A stretch of DNA of 64,000 bases from Actinocrispum wychmicini (GCF_004345645.1 NZ_SLWS01000001.1:871546-935545), one strand, 5' to 3'. Positions 42,981 through 52,001 are shown, numbered from the stretch's first letter. Notes: generated by a model not told the origin, from the letters alone. Translations and numbers: made by a program.

Positions 42981-44288
42981 GTGACTCGTGGGCATGTGCT
43001 GATCATCGTCCAGAATCTGCCGGTTCCCTTGGACCGCAGGGTCTGGTTGGAGTGCCAGGCGCTCACCGCCGCTGGATACCAGGTTTCGGTGATCTGTCCA
43101 AAAGGGCCGGGTGACGCCAGGTACCAGGAGCTGGCGGGCGTGCACCTGTACAAGTACGCGCCGCCGCCGCAGGCGAACGGCGTGCTGGGGTATCTCCTCG
43201 AGTTCGTGTACTGCTGGCTGCGGACCGCCCGGTTGACGTTGAAGGTGTGGCGGCGTCGGCGTTTCGACGTGATCCAGGCGTGCAACCCGCCGGACACGTA
43301 CTGGGCGTTGGCCAGGCTGTGGCGGTCGCGTGGGGTGCGGTTCGTGTTCGACCACCACGACCTGAACCCGGAGGTGTACCGGTCCCGGTTCGGCGAGCCG
43401 ACCGGGCTGGCCGGCCGGGCGCAGCTCGCCGGCCTGTACTGGTTGGAACGCAAGACGTTCCACACGGCCGACCGGGTGATCTCGACGAACCAGTCGTACC
43501 AGCGGATCGCCTGGGAGCGCGGTGACGTGCCGCGGGAGCACACCACGGTCGTCCGATCAGGACCGGACACGTCGGTGATGAAGCCCGGCGAGGCCAGGCC
43601 CGAGTTGCGTAACGGCCGGGAGCACCTGGTGGCGTGGCTGGGAATCATGGGACCACAGGACGGCGTCGACGGCGTGCTGGAGATCGCGCACAAGATCGTG
43701 CGTGAGCATGGCCGGGAGGATGTCCAGTTCGCGCTGATGGGGTTCGGCGACTGCCTGGAGGACCTGAAGAAACAGTGTTCCGAACTCGGGCTGGACGACC
43801 ACGTGACGTTCACCGGCCGGGTCGGGCCGCCGGAGATCGCGGACTACCTGTCGACCGCGGCGATCGGCCTGTCCGCGGACCCACTGAGCCCGCTCAACGA
43901 CGTGTCCACAATGAACAAGACGATGGAGTACATGGCGTACGCGCTGCCTGTGGTCTCGTACCGTCTCACGGAGACGGTCGTGTCAGCGGGTGAGTGCGCG
44001 GTGTATCTGGACCCGGGTGACATGGACGGTTTCGCCAAGGAGGTCGTCGCGTTGCTGGACGACCCCGAGCGCCGTCAGCGGCTGGGCGAGGCCGGTCGGG
44101 AGCGCGCGGAGCGAGTGCTGGACTGGCGTCCGCAGGCGGCCGCGTATGTCGGTGTGTACAACGAGCTGTTCGACGTCGAACCGGAGCCGGTCGCACCGCC
44201 GTCGCGGCCGGCTGTGGTTCTTGATCACCGCACCACTGGCCTGCGTGGGGAGCGGACCCTGCGTCGGGTGACCCCCACGGCTGACTGA
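42981..44288 (+). CDS. GT4-family glycosyltransferase
   Basis: The 435-residue GT-B enzyme has an acceptor-side start HVLIIVQNLPVPLDRRVW typical of WsaF/WcaI-like GT4 proteins. Its donor domain carries WLGIMGPQDGVDGVL, LMGFGDCLEDL and a TMNKTMEYMAYALPVVSY region with the EX7E-type acidic residues displaced. GTG 42981 follows GGAAGAGG by seven bases and is chosen over the in-frame ATG 42948. It is followed after 11 bases by UDP-glucose dehydrogenase, so uronic acid supply and transfer are paired. Confidence 0.85.
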   Translation: MTRGHVLIIVQNLPVPLDRRVWLECQALTAAGYQVSVICPKGPGDARYQELAGVHLYKYAPPPQANGVLGYLLEFVYCWLRTARLTLKVWRRRRFDVIQACNPPDTYWALARLWRSRGVRFVFDHHDLNPEVYRSRFGEPTGLAGRAQLAGLYWLERKTFHTADRVISTNQSYQRIAWERGDVPREHTTVVRSGPDTSVMKPGEARPELRNGREHLVAWLGIMGPQDGVDGVLEIAHKIVREHGREDVQFALMGFGDCLEDLKKQCSELGLDDHVTFTGRVGPPEIADYLSTAAIGLSADPLSPLNDVSTMNKTMEYMAYALPVVSYRLTETVVSAGECAVYLDPGDMDGFAKEVVALLDDPERRQRLGEAGRERAERVLDWRPQAAAYVGVYNELFDVEPEPVAPPSRPAVVLDHRTTGLRGERTLRRVTPTAD

Positions 44289-44299
44289 AAGGGCAGGGA

Positions 44300-45616
44300 A
44301 TGTTCGCCAGACGGATCGCGGTGATCGGCACCGGGTACGTGGGTTTGACCACGGGTGCGTGCCTCGCTTCCCTGGGTCATCAAGTGGTCTGCGGTGACGT
44401 GGACCCGGCGAAGGTGGAGCGGCTGCGCCGGGCCGAGGTGGACATCCTCGAACCGGGCCTGGTCGAACTGGTCCGTGAGGGCATGGCGGCCGGTCGACTG
44501 TCCTTTGTGGTCGGCGCGCGGGCAGCGGTGGCCGGCCACGAGGAGGGCGCCGAGATCGTGTACCTGTGCGTCCCGACCCCGATGGGCGTCGGTGGCGTCG
44601 CCGACCTGAGCACAGTCGAGTCGGTGATCGACGAGGTCGGTGCCCTGCTCCAGCCGGGAACGGTCGTGGTCAACAAGTCGACCGTGCCGGTCGGCACCGC
44701 GCAACGGACAGCAGAGTTGCTGAACAGGTCGGACGTGTCCGTGGTCAGCAACCCCGAGTTCCTCCGCGAGGGCTCGGCGGTGCACGATTTCCTGAACCCG
44801 GACCGGATCGTGGTAGGCGGTGACCAACAGGACGCCGCGGAACGTGTGTCCGCTTTGTACGCCCGCCTCGGCGCCCCCACAGTGCTGACCGACGCGGCAA
44901 GCGCCGAACTCGTGAAGTACGCGGCCAACTGCTTCCTGGCCATGAAACTGTCCTATGTGAACGCCATGGCGGAGCTGTGCGAACGCCTCGGCGCGAACAT
45001 AGCGGACGTAACGGAGGGAATGGGCTACGACCGCCGGATCGGCCAGGCATTCCTGGCCCCCGGCCCCGGCTGGGGCGGCTCCTGCCTACCCAAGGACACC
45101 TCGGCGATGCTCCAGGTCGCCGACTCAGCCGACTTCGAGTTCCGCCTCCTGAGAGCCACCATCGACACCAACGAGAGACAACGCCAACGGATCGTCGACA
45201 AGATCCGCCTGGCGGTAACCGGCCGACGCGGCGGCTCCCTCTCCCACCTCCGCCTCGGCATCTACGGCCTGACCTTCAAAGCGAACACGGACGACCTCCG
45301 CGACTCCCCAGCCCTGGCCGTAGCCGCCCTCCTCCGCCAAGCAGGAGCAGAACTGCTCGCCTACGACCCAGCAGTCCGAGCAGACACAATGCGCCCAGAA
45401 CTCTCCGCGGTAACCGTCGTCGACGACCCCTACCTGGTCGCCAAAGAAGCCGACGGCCTGGTAATCCTGACGGAATGGCCAGAGTTCCGAACCCTCGACT
45501 GGCCCCGCCTGGCCACCACAGTCCGCGCCCAAGTAGTGATCGACACCCGAAACCTCCTGGACAAAGACGTCCTGGGCCGAGCAGGCTTCACCTGGACCGG
45601 ACTAGGCCGCAACTGA
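44300..45616 (+). CDS. ugd: UDP-glucose/GDP-mannose 6-dehydrogenase
   Basis: The 438-residue protein is a full-length UDP-glucose dehydrogenase family member. It has NAD loop GTGYVG at 10-15, NKSTVPVGT, and the catalytic Cys262 in GGSCLPKD. It oxidises a nucleotide-hexose to uronic acid with two NAD. It should supply UDP-glucuronate (or GDP-mannuronate) to the polymer. An odd feature is codon choice: the first half prefers G/C third bases with many G, whereas from about 44870 to the stop third positions become C and A with few G. The protein is intact across the change. Confidence 0.93.
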   Translation: MFARRIAVIGTGYVGLTTGACLASLGHQVVCGDVDPAKVERLRRAEVDILEPGLVELVREGMAAGRLSFVVGARAAVAGHEEGAEIVYLCVPTPMGVGGVADLSTVESVIDEVGALLQPGTVVVNKSTVPVGTAQRTAELLNRSDVSVVSNPEFLREGSAVHDFLNPDRIVVGGDQQDAAERVSALYARLGAPTVLTDAASAELVKYAANCFLAMKLSYVNAMAELCERLGANIADVTEGMGYDRRIGQAFLAPGPGWGGSCLPKDTSAMLQVADSADFEFRLLRATIDTNERQRQRIVDKIRLAVTGRRGGSLSHLRLGIYGLTFKANTDDLRDSPALAVAALLRQAGAELLAYDPAVRADTMRPELSAVTVVDDPYLVAKEADGLVILTEWPEFRTLDWPRLATTVRAQVVIDTRNLLDKDVLGRAGFTWTGLGRN

Positions 45617-45628
45617 GCCCCGCGGGGC
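45617..45628. terminator. Palindromic terminator-like site between convergent genes
   Basis: GCCCCGCGGGGC is a perfect 12-bp palindrome placed directly after the dehydrogenase stop and four bases before the stop of the convergent membrane protein gene. It is short and lacks a U tract. It may end transcripts from both sides. Confidence 0.4.
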
Positions 45629-45632
45629 GATG

Positions 45633-46394
45633 TCACCGGAACAGCGCGACCGGGTGGAACACGAGCCGCGCTGTCTGCGCGTCCCACTTCTCCACCCAGC
45701 CGAGGCAGCGGCCACCAGCGATCGGGCCCTCCGGGATGTACCGCATGTACTTGCGAGCGCAGGCAAGCGTCACCCGGGGGCCGATGGTCGCGTCGGCCGC
45801 GGGGCCGCCGTAGCCCGCGGCCAGGACGACTGTATCCGCCAAGGTGGCGACCGGATCGTTGATGACCTGGAACGTGCCGGTCAGCAGCACGAACCCGCCG
45901 GTGCCGACCAGCCGCACGGAGCCGGGCAGGTTGTCGGGACCGACGTTGAGGCTCGTGACCAGGGCGGCGTTGCCGATCACGTCCTTGCGAACCAGGTCGA
46001 CCCGCACTATCTCGTTCTCCCGGTCGAGGACGTCCAGCATGCCGCCGATCCGGGCGATCGGCGACGACGTCTCGCGGAACTTGCGCCGGATCTCGCGGGT
46101 GACCGACGCCCGTTTCCCGACGTGCAGCAGCTTCAGGGTCAGGCTGCCGCCACCCTCGTCAGTGGTGATGGCGCTTTCCTCCGTCTCGACGTCGTCGGCG
46201 TCCTTCACCTGGTTCACGAAGTCGTCGTCGAGGTAGACGGTGACCCCGCGGCGCACGCGCCGCTCACTGAGCCGGTGCCTGCGCCGCTGGCGCCACATGA
46301 TCACCGGCAGGGACACCAGCAGTCCGATCGTGCACAGCCAGACCAGCAGTTCGGGCCACCAGTACGCTACCCACTGTCCGTCAGAAACAGCCAC
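45633..46394 (-). CDS. Small membrane-anchored protein of unknown function (SBP/VWA operon)
   Basis: The 253-residue protein has one N-terminal helix (about 10-30) and a basic stop-transfer, then a soluble domain. I recognise no named family. Visible features are GVTVYLDDDFVNQV, an acidic stretch DADDVETEES, and beta-rich phrases (LTLKLLHVGK, VLDRENEIVRVDL) suggesting a soluble sensor or partner. GTG 46394 overlaps the upstream VWA gene's end by 14 bases. It is the last of three coupled genes, implying a complex at the membrane. Confidence 0.7.
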   Translation of the reverse strand: MAVSDGQWVAYWWPELLVWLCTIGLLVSLPVIMWRQRRRHRLSERRVRRGVTVYLDDDFVNQVKDADDVETEESAITTDEGGGSLTLKLLHVGKRASVTREIRRKFRETSSPIARIGGMLDVLDRENEIVRVDLVRKDVIGNAALVTSLNVGPDNLPGSVRLVGTGGFVLLTGTFQVINDPVATLADTVVLAAGYGGPAADATIGPRVTLACARKYMRYIPEGPIAGGRCLGWVEKWDAQTARLVFHPVALFR

Positions 46395-47949
46395 GGGTCT
46401 CCTTGAAGGCGTTGGCCAGCGACGACCCGGTGGTGGCGTCAATCATCCTGCCGCCCGGGGTCTGGCCGGCCACGGTGCTCAGCTCCGTCGCGTCGGCGTC
46501 CCCGAACCGGATCGGGAACAGGGGGCCGACCGGGCCGCGGCGGCGCTGGCCCGCCAGGAACTCGTCGGCGCCGATCCCCGCGTTGTTCAGCCCGTCGGTC
46601 ATCAGCACCACCGCCACTTGCGTGCCCGGCCGTTCGGCCTGGACCTTCGCGCCGGCTTCGTAGCCGGCGTCGACCGCCGACCAGATTGCCGTGCTGTCGC
46701 CGAACTTCTCGGTGGCGAGCATGTCCCGCAGTGCCGCGAGGTCCTGCTCGCTGCCCACAGTGAACTCGCGCTGCTCCAGCACTGTTCCGGCGAATCGCAG
46801 CACCGTGAACCGTTCGCCTTGGTAGAACCGGACGAAGCTGGACCCGCTCGCCCCGGTCAGCTCCGCGAACGCCGCGCGCAGTGCCTCGATCCTCAGGCCC
46901 CGCATGGAGCCGGAGTAGTCCAGCACGAACACCACATACCTGCGTGTCGGATCGGTGTTCCCGGGCGCGCGGAAGTTGTTCTGCAGTTTGACGATCACGT
47001 TGATGTCGTCGGGATAGAACAGGGCGTTGCCGATCGACCGGGTGAGCCGGTCGGTGCGTCCCACAGCCGGGTTGACCGGCCGCCGGGACGTGTCGTTCAT
47101 GATCCGCCGCTGTGTCTCCTCGCCGCGCAGCCAGGCCACGACCTTGTCGTACGCCGCGCGCTGCCGGTCGTTGAGCAGCAGCATCGGGTAGTCCGCCAGC
47201 ACGATCCCGTCTGTCGGGTAGATGAGCCGCAACGGCTGCTTGAGTTTGCCGTTGGCGTTCAGTGTGAGCAGCGCGGACTCGTACGTGATCAGGCCGTTGA
47301 GCCCGTCCGGCGACGCGACGAACTCGCGTTCGGCGTCGGCGGCGTTGTCACTCAGTCCCTTGTGGCCGGTCCAGAAGCCGGAGAGGCGATCGCACCGCAC
47401 ATCCTCGGGCCGCAGCGCGCGACCCGTTTCCGCCGCCGCGGTCGCCACCCCGACCAACGCGGCCAGACCGCTGCCGCTGTGCCGCGGATCGCCCATGGCG
47501 AACCGGAATTCCCCGCTCGCGGCCAGGTCCGCGATCTGTGCCCAGGTGACATCCGGGCCGTGGGCGGTGAGCTTGCCCGCGATGTCCGGGGTCACCCCGA
47601 CCACCACCGGTGACGTCATGATCGTGGTGCTCAGCGGCAGGGGCGCGGACGGTTTCCGCCCGCGCAACCGGAGTTCCAGGTAGTGGTCGGACGACAACCA
47701 GGCCAGGTCGAACCGGTCGTGGTTGCCCTCGGCGATCGCGTCGCTGGCGTCGACCGTGCCTCGGTAGTCGACGTCCAGCTGGACTCCGGTGTCCTTGCGC
47801 AGGTCGGCCAGCAGCGGTCGCATGTCCGCCAGCTCCGAGCTGGCCACCACGCGCAGCCGCACCGGATCGTCACTGGGGCCTGTGCATCCCGCCAGCATCC
47901 CCAGCGAAACGACGACCGCGCCCAGCGCGCCCCGCCAACGACAGATCAT
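46381..47949 (-). CDS. Lipoprotein with solute-binding-like domain fused to VWA domain
   Basis: The 522-residue protein has a lipobox LAGC with Cys22. Residues about 35-300 look like a type II periplasmic binding protein (RLRVVASSELADM start, DYRGTVDASDA, FAMGDPRHSGSG). Residues about 335-520 form a von Willebrand A domain with an intact MIDAS: Asp344-x-Ser346-x-Ser348, and later LMTDGLNNAG. The combination of a ligand-binding lipoprotein and a metal-dependent adhesion domain suggests a surface sensor or scaffold. The ATG at 47949 overlaps the upstream gene stop. No ABC permease follows, so uptake is unlikely. Confidence 0.8.
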   Translation of the reverse strand: MICRWRGALGAVVVSLGMLAGCTGPSDDPVRLRVVASSELADMRPLLADLRKDTGVQLDVDYRGTVDASDAIAEGNHDRFDLAWLSSDHYLELRLRGRKPSAPLPLSTTIMTSPVVVGVTPDIAGKLTAHGPDVTWAQIADLAASGEFRFAMGDPRHSGSGLAALVGVATAAAETGRALRPEDVRCDRLSGFWTGHKGLSDNAADAEREFVASPDGLNGLITYESALLTLNANGKLKQPLRLIYPTDGIVLADYPMLLLNDRQRAAYDKVVAWLRGEETQRRIMNDTSRRPVNPAVGRTDRLTRSIGNALFYPDDINVIVKLQNNFRAPGNTDPTRRYVVFVLDYSGSMRGLRIEALRAAFAELTGASGSSFVRFYQGERFTVLRFAGTVLEQREFTVGSEQDLAALRDMLATEKFGDSTAIWSAVDAGYEAGAKVQAERPGTQVAVVLMTDGLNNAGIGADEFLAGQRRRGPVGPLFPIRFGDADATELSTVAGQTPGGRMIDATTGSSLANAFKETRGCF

Positions 47950-49187
47950 CACGGGCCTTTCGGGCACGTGCGGATCCCGTCCAGCACCTGGTCGATCATC
48001 AGTTCCAACAGGGTGGGGTCCGGCAGTTGGGCCGTCGTGGCGTTCTGGTCGAGCAACGGCATCGGCACCTGGTTGTCCCCGAGGTACTTCGACAACTCCT
48101 TGCTGCCGTACACGCCCCCGTCGGCCACGACCCGGAAGCCGAGCGCCAGCGCCCGCTTGTGGATCTGTGTGTCGGTGTCGACGACGTCGCCGAGCCGGTG
48201 TCCCTTGTCGGTCAGTGACACCATCACGGGCTGGGTCAGGGAGCCGGGATCCGGGTACAACAGCACCCGGTCGCGGTCCAGCTGGCCGGACGTTCGCATC
48301 GCGTCGACCTGGTACGACAGGAACTGGTGCTCGTACAACACGATGAGTGGCCACTGCTTGCCCTCGTCGACGAAGTACAGCTCCTGTGGTGCCTTGGCCG
48401 CCATCCCCCGGTCACGCACCAGCGGACCGATCCGCCGCGCCACGTCCTGCACCTCCTCCCGCCGCCTGACCACCCTGCCTTTGTCGTTGGGATTCGCGCG
48501 ATCCCTGTTCTCGGCGAACGCCAGCAGCGCCAGATATGTCTCCGCGTGGTTGGAATCGCAGATGTCGGAAGTCTGCGCGAGGATCTCGTTGTGCTTCAGC
48601 CTCGGGTCCAGGTCGGACCACCTGGTTTTCTGCTGCATCACGTCGACCATGCGGTCGAAGTCGAGCCGGTAGAAGATCGGCGGGCCGCTGTCGTGGAAGG
48701 CTGCCGGATCGTCGTCCTGCGCCAGCCGCTGGGTGGTGATCAGCCCGGCCTTTTCCAGCGCCGGAACGTATTCGCGGTAGGTACCGATCACAATCGGGCT
48801 GGTGAACAGCTGGAAGTGCTCGCGCGCTCCCGGACGACCCTTGATCATCTCCTCGGCGGGCTGCCCGGAGGGGTACACGAAATCGATTCCGCCGAGGTCG
48901 GACGTCACCCCGGCCCGTGACCCCTTGTTCGTCACGTGGACGCGCAGATGCCGGCGGAGCAGCCGGTCCTGGATCTCGGGGTCGTCGAACAGCACTCGTT
49001 TCGAGCCGACGTTCCCCTCCACTACGTCCAGGGTCTGCACACCCAGCGTCAGCGCGCGATTGGGCACCAGGACAGCGAGCCCGGCCAGCGCGCCAAGAGC
49101 TACCGGCAGGACGACCCGGCGGAAGCCACGGCGCCGGTAGAAAGGCAGTGGCCGGCGCACCCGCAACAGCGGCTCGTCAACGATCAT
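47949..49187 (-). CDS. Membrane-tethered solute-binding-like protein
   Basis: The 412-residue protein has a basic N terminus, a single helix at about 22-42, and an extracytoplasmic domain. Its pattern (FTSPIVIGTYREY, GPPIFYRLDFDRMVD, LYFVDEGKQWPLIVLYEHQFLSY, DRVLLYPDPGSLTQPVMV) resembles a type II periplasmic binding fold. ATG 49187 is chosen because AGAAGGA precedes it; the frame extends to 49232 without support. It is first in the operon, and its stop overlaps the next ATG. It might act with the VWA lipoprotein as a two-sensor unit. The ligand is unknown. Confidence 0.72.
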   Translation of the reverse strand: MIVDEPLLRVRRPLPFYRRRGFRRVVLPVALGALAGLAVLVPNRALTLGVQTLDVVEGNVGSKRVLFDDPEIQDRLLRRHLRVHVTNKGSRAGVTSDLGGIDFVYPSGQPAEEMIKGRPGAREHFQLFTSPIVIGTYREYVPALEKAGLITTQRLAQDDDPAAFHDSGPPIFYRLDFDRMVDVMQQKTRWSDLDPRLKHNEILAQTSDICDSNHAETYLALLAFAENRDRANPNDKGRVVRRREEVQDVARRIGPLVRDRGMAAKAPQELYFVDEGKQWPLIVLYEHQFLSYQVDAMRTSGQLDRDRVLLYPDPGSLTQPVMVSLTDKGHRLGDVVDTDTQIHKRALALGFRVVADGGVYGSKELSKYLGDNQVPMPLLDQNATTAQLPDPTLLELMIDQVLDGIRTCPKGP

Positions 49188-49197
49188 TCCGGCGTCC

Positions 49198-49207
49198 TTC
49201 TCGAGAA
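49198..49207. promoter_or_regulatory. Palindrome overlapping the operon ribosome site
   Basis: TTCTCGAGAA is a perfect ten-base palindrome immediately upstream of ATG 49187 on the minus strand, and its end includes part of the AGAAGGA ribosome site. It could be an operator or a small translational hairpin. Unassigned. Confidence 0.3.
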
Positions 49208-49274
49208 CAGATCTTCTTAAGTCCGCGAACACCCGACATAACTCGAGGCGAACACTAAATCCGTGCCGGCCGCC

Positions 49275-49305
49275 CCACTGTTAGTGAATAACGGATGAAC
49301 AGTGG
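49275..49305. other. Stem-loop upstream of SBP/VWA operon
   Basis: CCACTGTT (49275-49282) and AACAGTGG (49298-49305) are perfect eight-base arms around an AT-rich 15-base loop. The site lies between the end of the acyltransferase gene and the operon start, both on the minus strand. It could terminate the first transcript or be an operator for the second. Confidence 0.4.
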
Positions 49306-49368
49306 AACTTTCCATCGAACGGACCAACGGCGGAGTGGTTGATCACGGAGAGCTGTTCTTGATCGAGA

Positions 49369-50370
49369 TCAGCGGAATTTGCGGACGATCGATCTGAGTT
49401 GCGGGGCGATCGGAGATGCCTTCGCCGCGCTGATCGCCGCCCTGCTTGCTTTCCGCATTGTCGTGCGCAGTCCGCCGGCGGTCACCGCTCCTATGCACAC
49501 TGTGGACGACCCGGTCATCGCCCTTCGCTTGTAGTCGTCTTCTCCCCGGCCCAGGTCTATTCGCGTGATCCCCAGTTCGGGGGCGGCCATGACCACTTCA
49601 CGCAGAAGGATCCAGCCCGGGGAGAGCTGGCCGAACTTTTGTTCGTACACCGGGAACCACCAGTGCAGCACTTCTCCCGATCGCATTCCGAAGTGCGCGG
49701 CGAGGAGGTGGGGGCCCGCGTGCACTGTCGACAGCAGGCCAAGTCCGTTGCCGAGCAGTCGATGGAGGAGTTCTCGTTGGTACCGGTCGGCGAAGTGGTC
49801 GCGCGCTCCCGTTGACGAGTACTGGTCGCGCTTCAGTTCGATCACCCGATCAAGATCTGCTGGGTCTTGTGAGGCGGCGACGAAGGTTACTGGGCCGAGG
49901 TCGCGTGTTGCTTTGTTGGTGAGGCGGCGGGCTTCGCTCATTTTGTCCTTGCCGCTTTTCGCCGCCCGGGTCAGGTAGCCGTCGAGGCCGTCGGTGACGT
50001 CCATGTACGGCGACGGCCGCCGCTCCTCCACCCAGGGGGCCAGGTCTGGGTATCCGTCCAGCAAGTGGTCGAACGTGAACGCTTTCACCCCGGCGGTCGT
50101 CAACAGCGCTTTGGGGGAGAACCTAGTACCTGGTGACGTTATCGGGCCTTGGAAGTCCGCTCCGGGCGAGCCGGCCGGAGTCGCTGTCGAGCCTGCTATG
50201 TGCAACGGCAGGAAGAAGCCGTCGTCGACGATGACGTGTACCGGCCTGCCCACGTCCACTGCGGCCACATAGGACGGGTCGAAATATGGACTGTCCCATG
50301 TGGATTCGCGCAGCGCGGTCCATTCGTCGATCTGGGTGGGGGTCAACGATGAGAACGGCACCAGTCTCAT
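49369..50370 (-). CDS. CelD/BcsL-type GNAT acyltransferase
   Basis: The 333-residue protein matches the acetyltransferase_6 (CelD/BcsL, FemAB-like) double-GNAT layout. It has an N-terminal half with SPYFDPSYV and GADFQGP, and a C-terminal GNAT core with HFGMRSGEVLHWWFPVYEQKFGQLSPGWILL. Family members acylate exopolysaccharides or use aminoacyl-tRNA on lipid-linked precursors. The ATG overlaps the GT2 stop by four bases. It is the last gene of a minus-strand trio with GT2 and a NodB deacetylase, so it probably decorates a glycan. Confidence 0.82.
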   Translation of the reverse strand: MRLVPFSSLTPTQIDEWTALRESTWDSPYFDPSYVAAVDVGRPVHVIVDDGFFLPLHIAGSTATPAGSPGADFQGPITSPGTRFSPKALLTTAGVKAFTFDHLLDGYPDLAPWVEERRPSPYMDVTDGLDGYLTRAAKSGKDKMSEARRLTNKATRDLGPVTFVAASQDPADLDRVIELKRDQYSSTGARDHFADRYQRELLHRLLGNGLGLLSTVHAGPHLLAAHFGMRSGEVLHWWFPVYEQKFGQLSPGWILLREVVMAAPELGITRIDLGRGEDDYKRRAMTGSSTVCIGAVTAGGLRTTMRKASRAAISAAKASPIAPQLRSIVRKFR

Positions 50371-51251
50371 TGCGGCAACACCTTCAACCGGCGCGACGGA
50401 CGCAACAGGGCGGTCAGGGCGGCGCGCGCTGTGGGGCGGCCGGATGCGGCGCGGATCGCCTCGCCCAGGACCACAGCCGCGTAGTACCCCAGGAAAGGCA
50501 GGAAACCGTTGTGGCGACGGACCACTCGGACCCGGTTCACTGTCAGCAATGCCCAGAGCATCGGATTCGTCCCCGATTCGCCGCCGTCGTGTTCGACGAC
50601 CGCGTCAGGCGCGTACCAGGTCAGGAATCCCCGTTTGCTGGCTCGTAGTGCGAAGTCGGTTTCCTCGCCGTACAGGAGGAAAGACTCGTCCCACGGCCCC
50701 ATTTCCTTGCACACGGCTGCGGAAAGCATCAAAACGCCACCTGTCGCCCATGCGGCGGGTCCTGGAACGGCGTACCGTTCGGGCGAGGTGATCAGTTCAC
50801 CCAGCGTTCCCCAGCGGCCCACCCGGTTCCCGCCGAGCAGTGCCTCGGCCCATGCCCGGCCCACCGTTGGTGGGCGGCGCAGTGAGGGTTGGAGGCTTCC
50901 GTCCGGGTTTTCCAGCCGTGGCGCCGCGATGCCCACCCGAGGATTGTCGAAGGCCGAGACCAGCAGTGGAATCGCGCCCGGACGAACCCGCGCGTCCGGG
51001 TTGACCACCAAGACGTGATCGAACTCGCCCAGCGCGGCGATACCCGCGTTGATCCCGGCCGCGTAGCCGGCGTTACGGCCGAGTTGCACGACCCGCACAC
51101 CTGGTGTGTTCTTCGCAATGTCACAGGTGTCGTCGCGGGAATTGTTGTCCGCCACGACGATCTCCACGCCATCGGGCAACGCCGCCAGGCATGTGGGGAG
51201 GGTGACCGCACTGTTGTACGTCACGATCACGACCGCGACTCGGGATGTCAC
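50367..51251 (-). CDS. GT2-family glycosyltransferase (rhamnosyltransferase-like)
   Basis: The 294-residue GT-A enzyme has VAVVIVTYNSAVTLPTCL, a VVNPDARVRPG metal-binding segment and the typical GPWDESFLLYGEETDF, as in WbbL-like GT2 enzymes. GTG 51251 is chosen because GAGG precedes it and it follows the deacetylase stop by seven bases; GTG 51275 is an alternative start inside that gene. It adds a sugar to a lipid-linked or wall glycan, presumably before acylation by the next protein. Confidence 0.87.
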   Translation of the reverse strand: MTSRVAVVIVTYNSAVTLPTCLAALPDGVEIVVADNNSRDDTCDIAKNTPGVRVVQLGRNAGYAAGINAGIAALGEFDHVLVVNPDARVRPGAIPLLVSAFDNPRVGIAAPRLENPDGSLQPSLRRPPTVGRAWAEALLGGNRVGRWGTLGELITSPERYAVPGPAAWATGGVLMLSAAVCKEMGPWDESFLLYGEETDFALRASKRGFLTWYAPDAVVEHDGGESGTNPMLWALLTVNRVRVVRRHNGFLPFLGYYAAVVLGEAIRAASGRPTARAALTALLRPSRRLKVLPQ

Positions 51252-51258
51252 GTCAGCC

Positions 51259-51936
51259 TCATCGCGCCGGCCCACGGTTGCGTTTCACCAGCCCCACGGC
51301 CGTTCGCCGGAGTGACCGGCGCAGTCCGGGCTGGCCGGCGAGGACGTCCTTCGTCCACTCAGGACCGATGTCGTGCCGGAGACTGGTCCGCGCCTGCAAC
51401 CACGAGCTGGACCGGGCCGGGCCGCCGTCACTCGTGTAGACGACGGACGCGCCGGCGCCACGCAGCCGCGTCAGTACCTGCCGGTCGTACGACCCGAACG
51501 GCACGGCCACGCGCGTCACCGGCGTCCCGGTCACCGAGGCGAGCAACCTGGGTGCCTCGATCATCTCCTCGACCGCCTGCGCCGGGCCTACTCGGCGCCA
51601 GTCGCGGTGCGCCCACCCGTGCGAGCCGACCCGCATGCCCGCGTCCAGCAGCTTGCGCACGTCGGTCCTGGACACCCGGCCGGGTTCGTCCAGCAGGCCG
51701 GCGAGGACGAAGAACTCCGCCCGCAGGCCACGGGACTCCAGCAGCGGCAGCGCGATCTCGACGTCGGAGGAGTTGCCGTCGTCGAAGGTCAGCCGGACGT
51801 CGGACCGGCCCACGATCGCGTCGACGACCTGGGTGAACTGCTCGGTCGTCACCCACGTCTGGTCCTCGCCGGGGTCCAGCTCACGAGGGGGATCGCCGAT
51901 ACCGTGCACGGTGAGGTTGATGACCCTTGCTGGCAT
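51259..51936 (-). CDS. Polysaccharide deacetylase (NodB/CE4)
   Basis: The 225-residue CE4 deacetylase has motif 1 LTFDDG (Asp52, Asp53) and motif 2 SHGWAHRDW (His106, His110), which supply the general base and zinc ligands. There is no signal peptide or membrane helix at the chosen ATG 51936, whose GAGAAGGG ribosome site decides the start; a longer frame to 52104 is not supported. It should de-N-acetylate a GlcNAc-containing intermediate. A cytosolic location would be uncommon for CE4, so export may depend on an unseen partner. Confidence 0.85.
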   Translation of the reverse strand: MPARVINLTVHGIGDPPRELDPGEDQTWVTTEQFTQVVDAIVGRSDVRLTFDDGNSSDVEIALPLLESRGLRAEFFVLAGLLDEPGRVSRTDVRKLLDAGMRVGSHGWAHRDWRRVGPAQAVEEMIEAPRLLASVTGTPVTRVAVPFGSYDRQVLTRLRGAGASVVYTSDGGPARSSSWLQARTSLRHDIGPEWTKDVLAGQPGLRRSLRRTAVGLVKRNRGPAR

Positions 51937-52001
51937 CCAGCGGCCCTTCTCGCGGCGGCGTGTCCACTGACGTATCGGCACGGCCCGCCGGGCATTACCT
52001 C

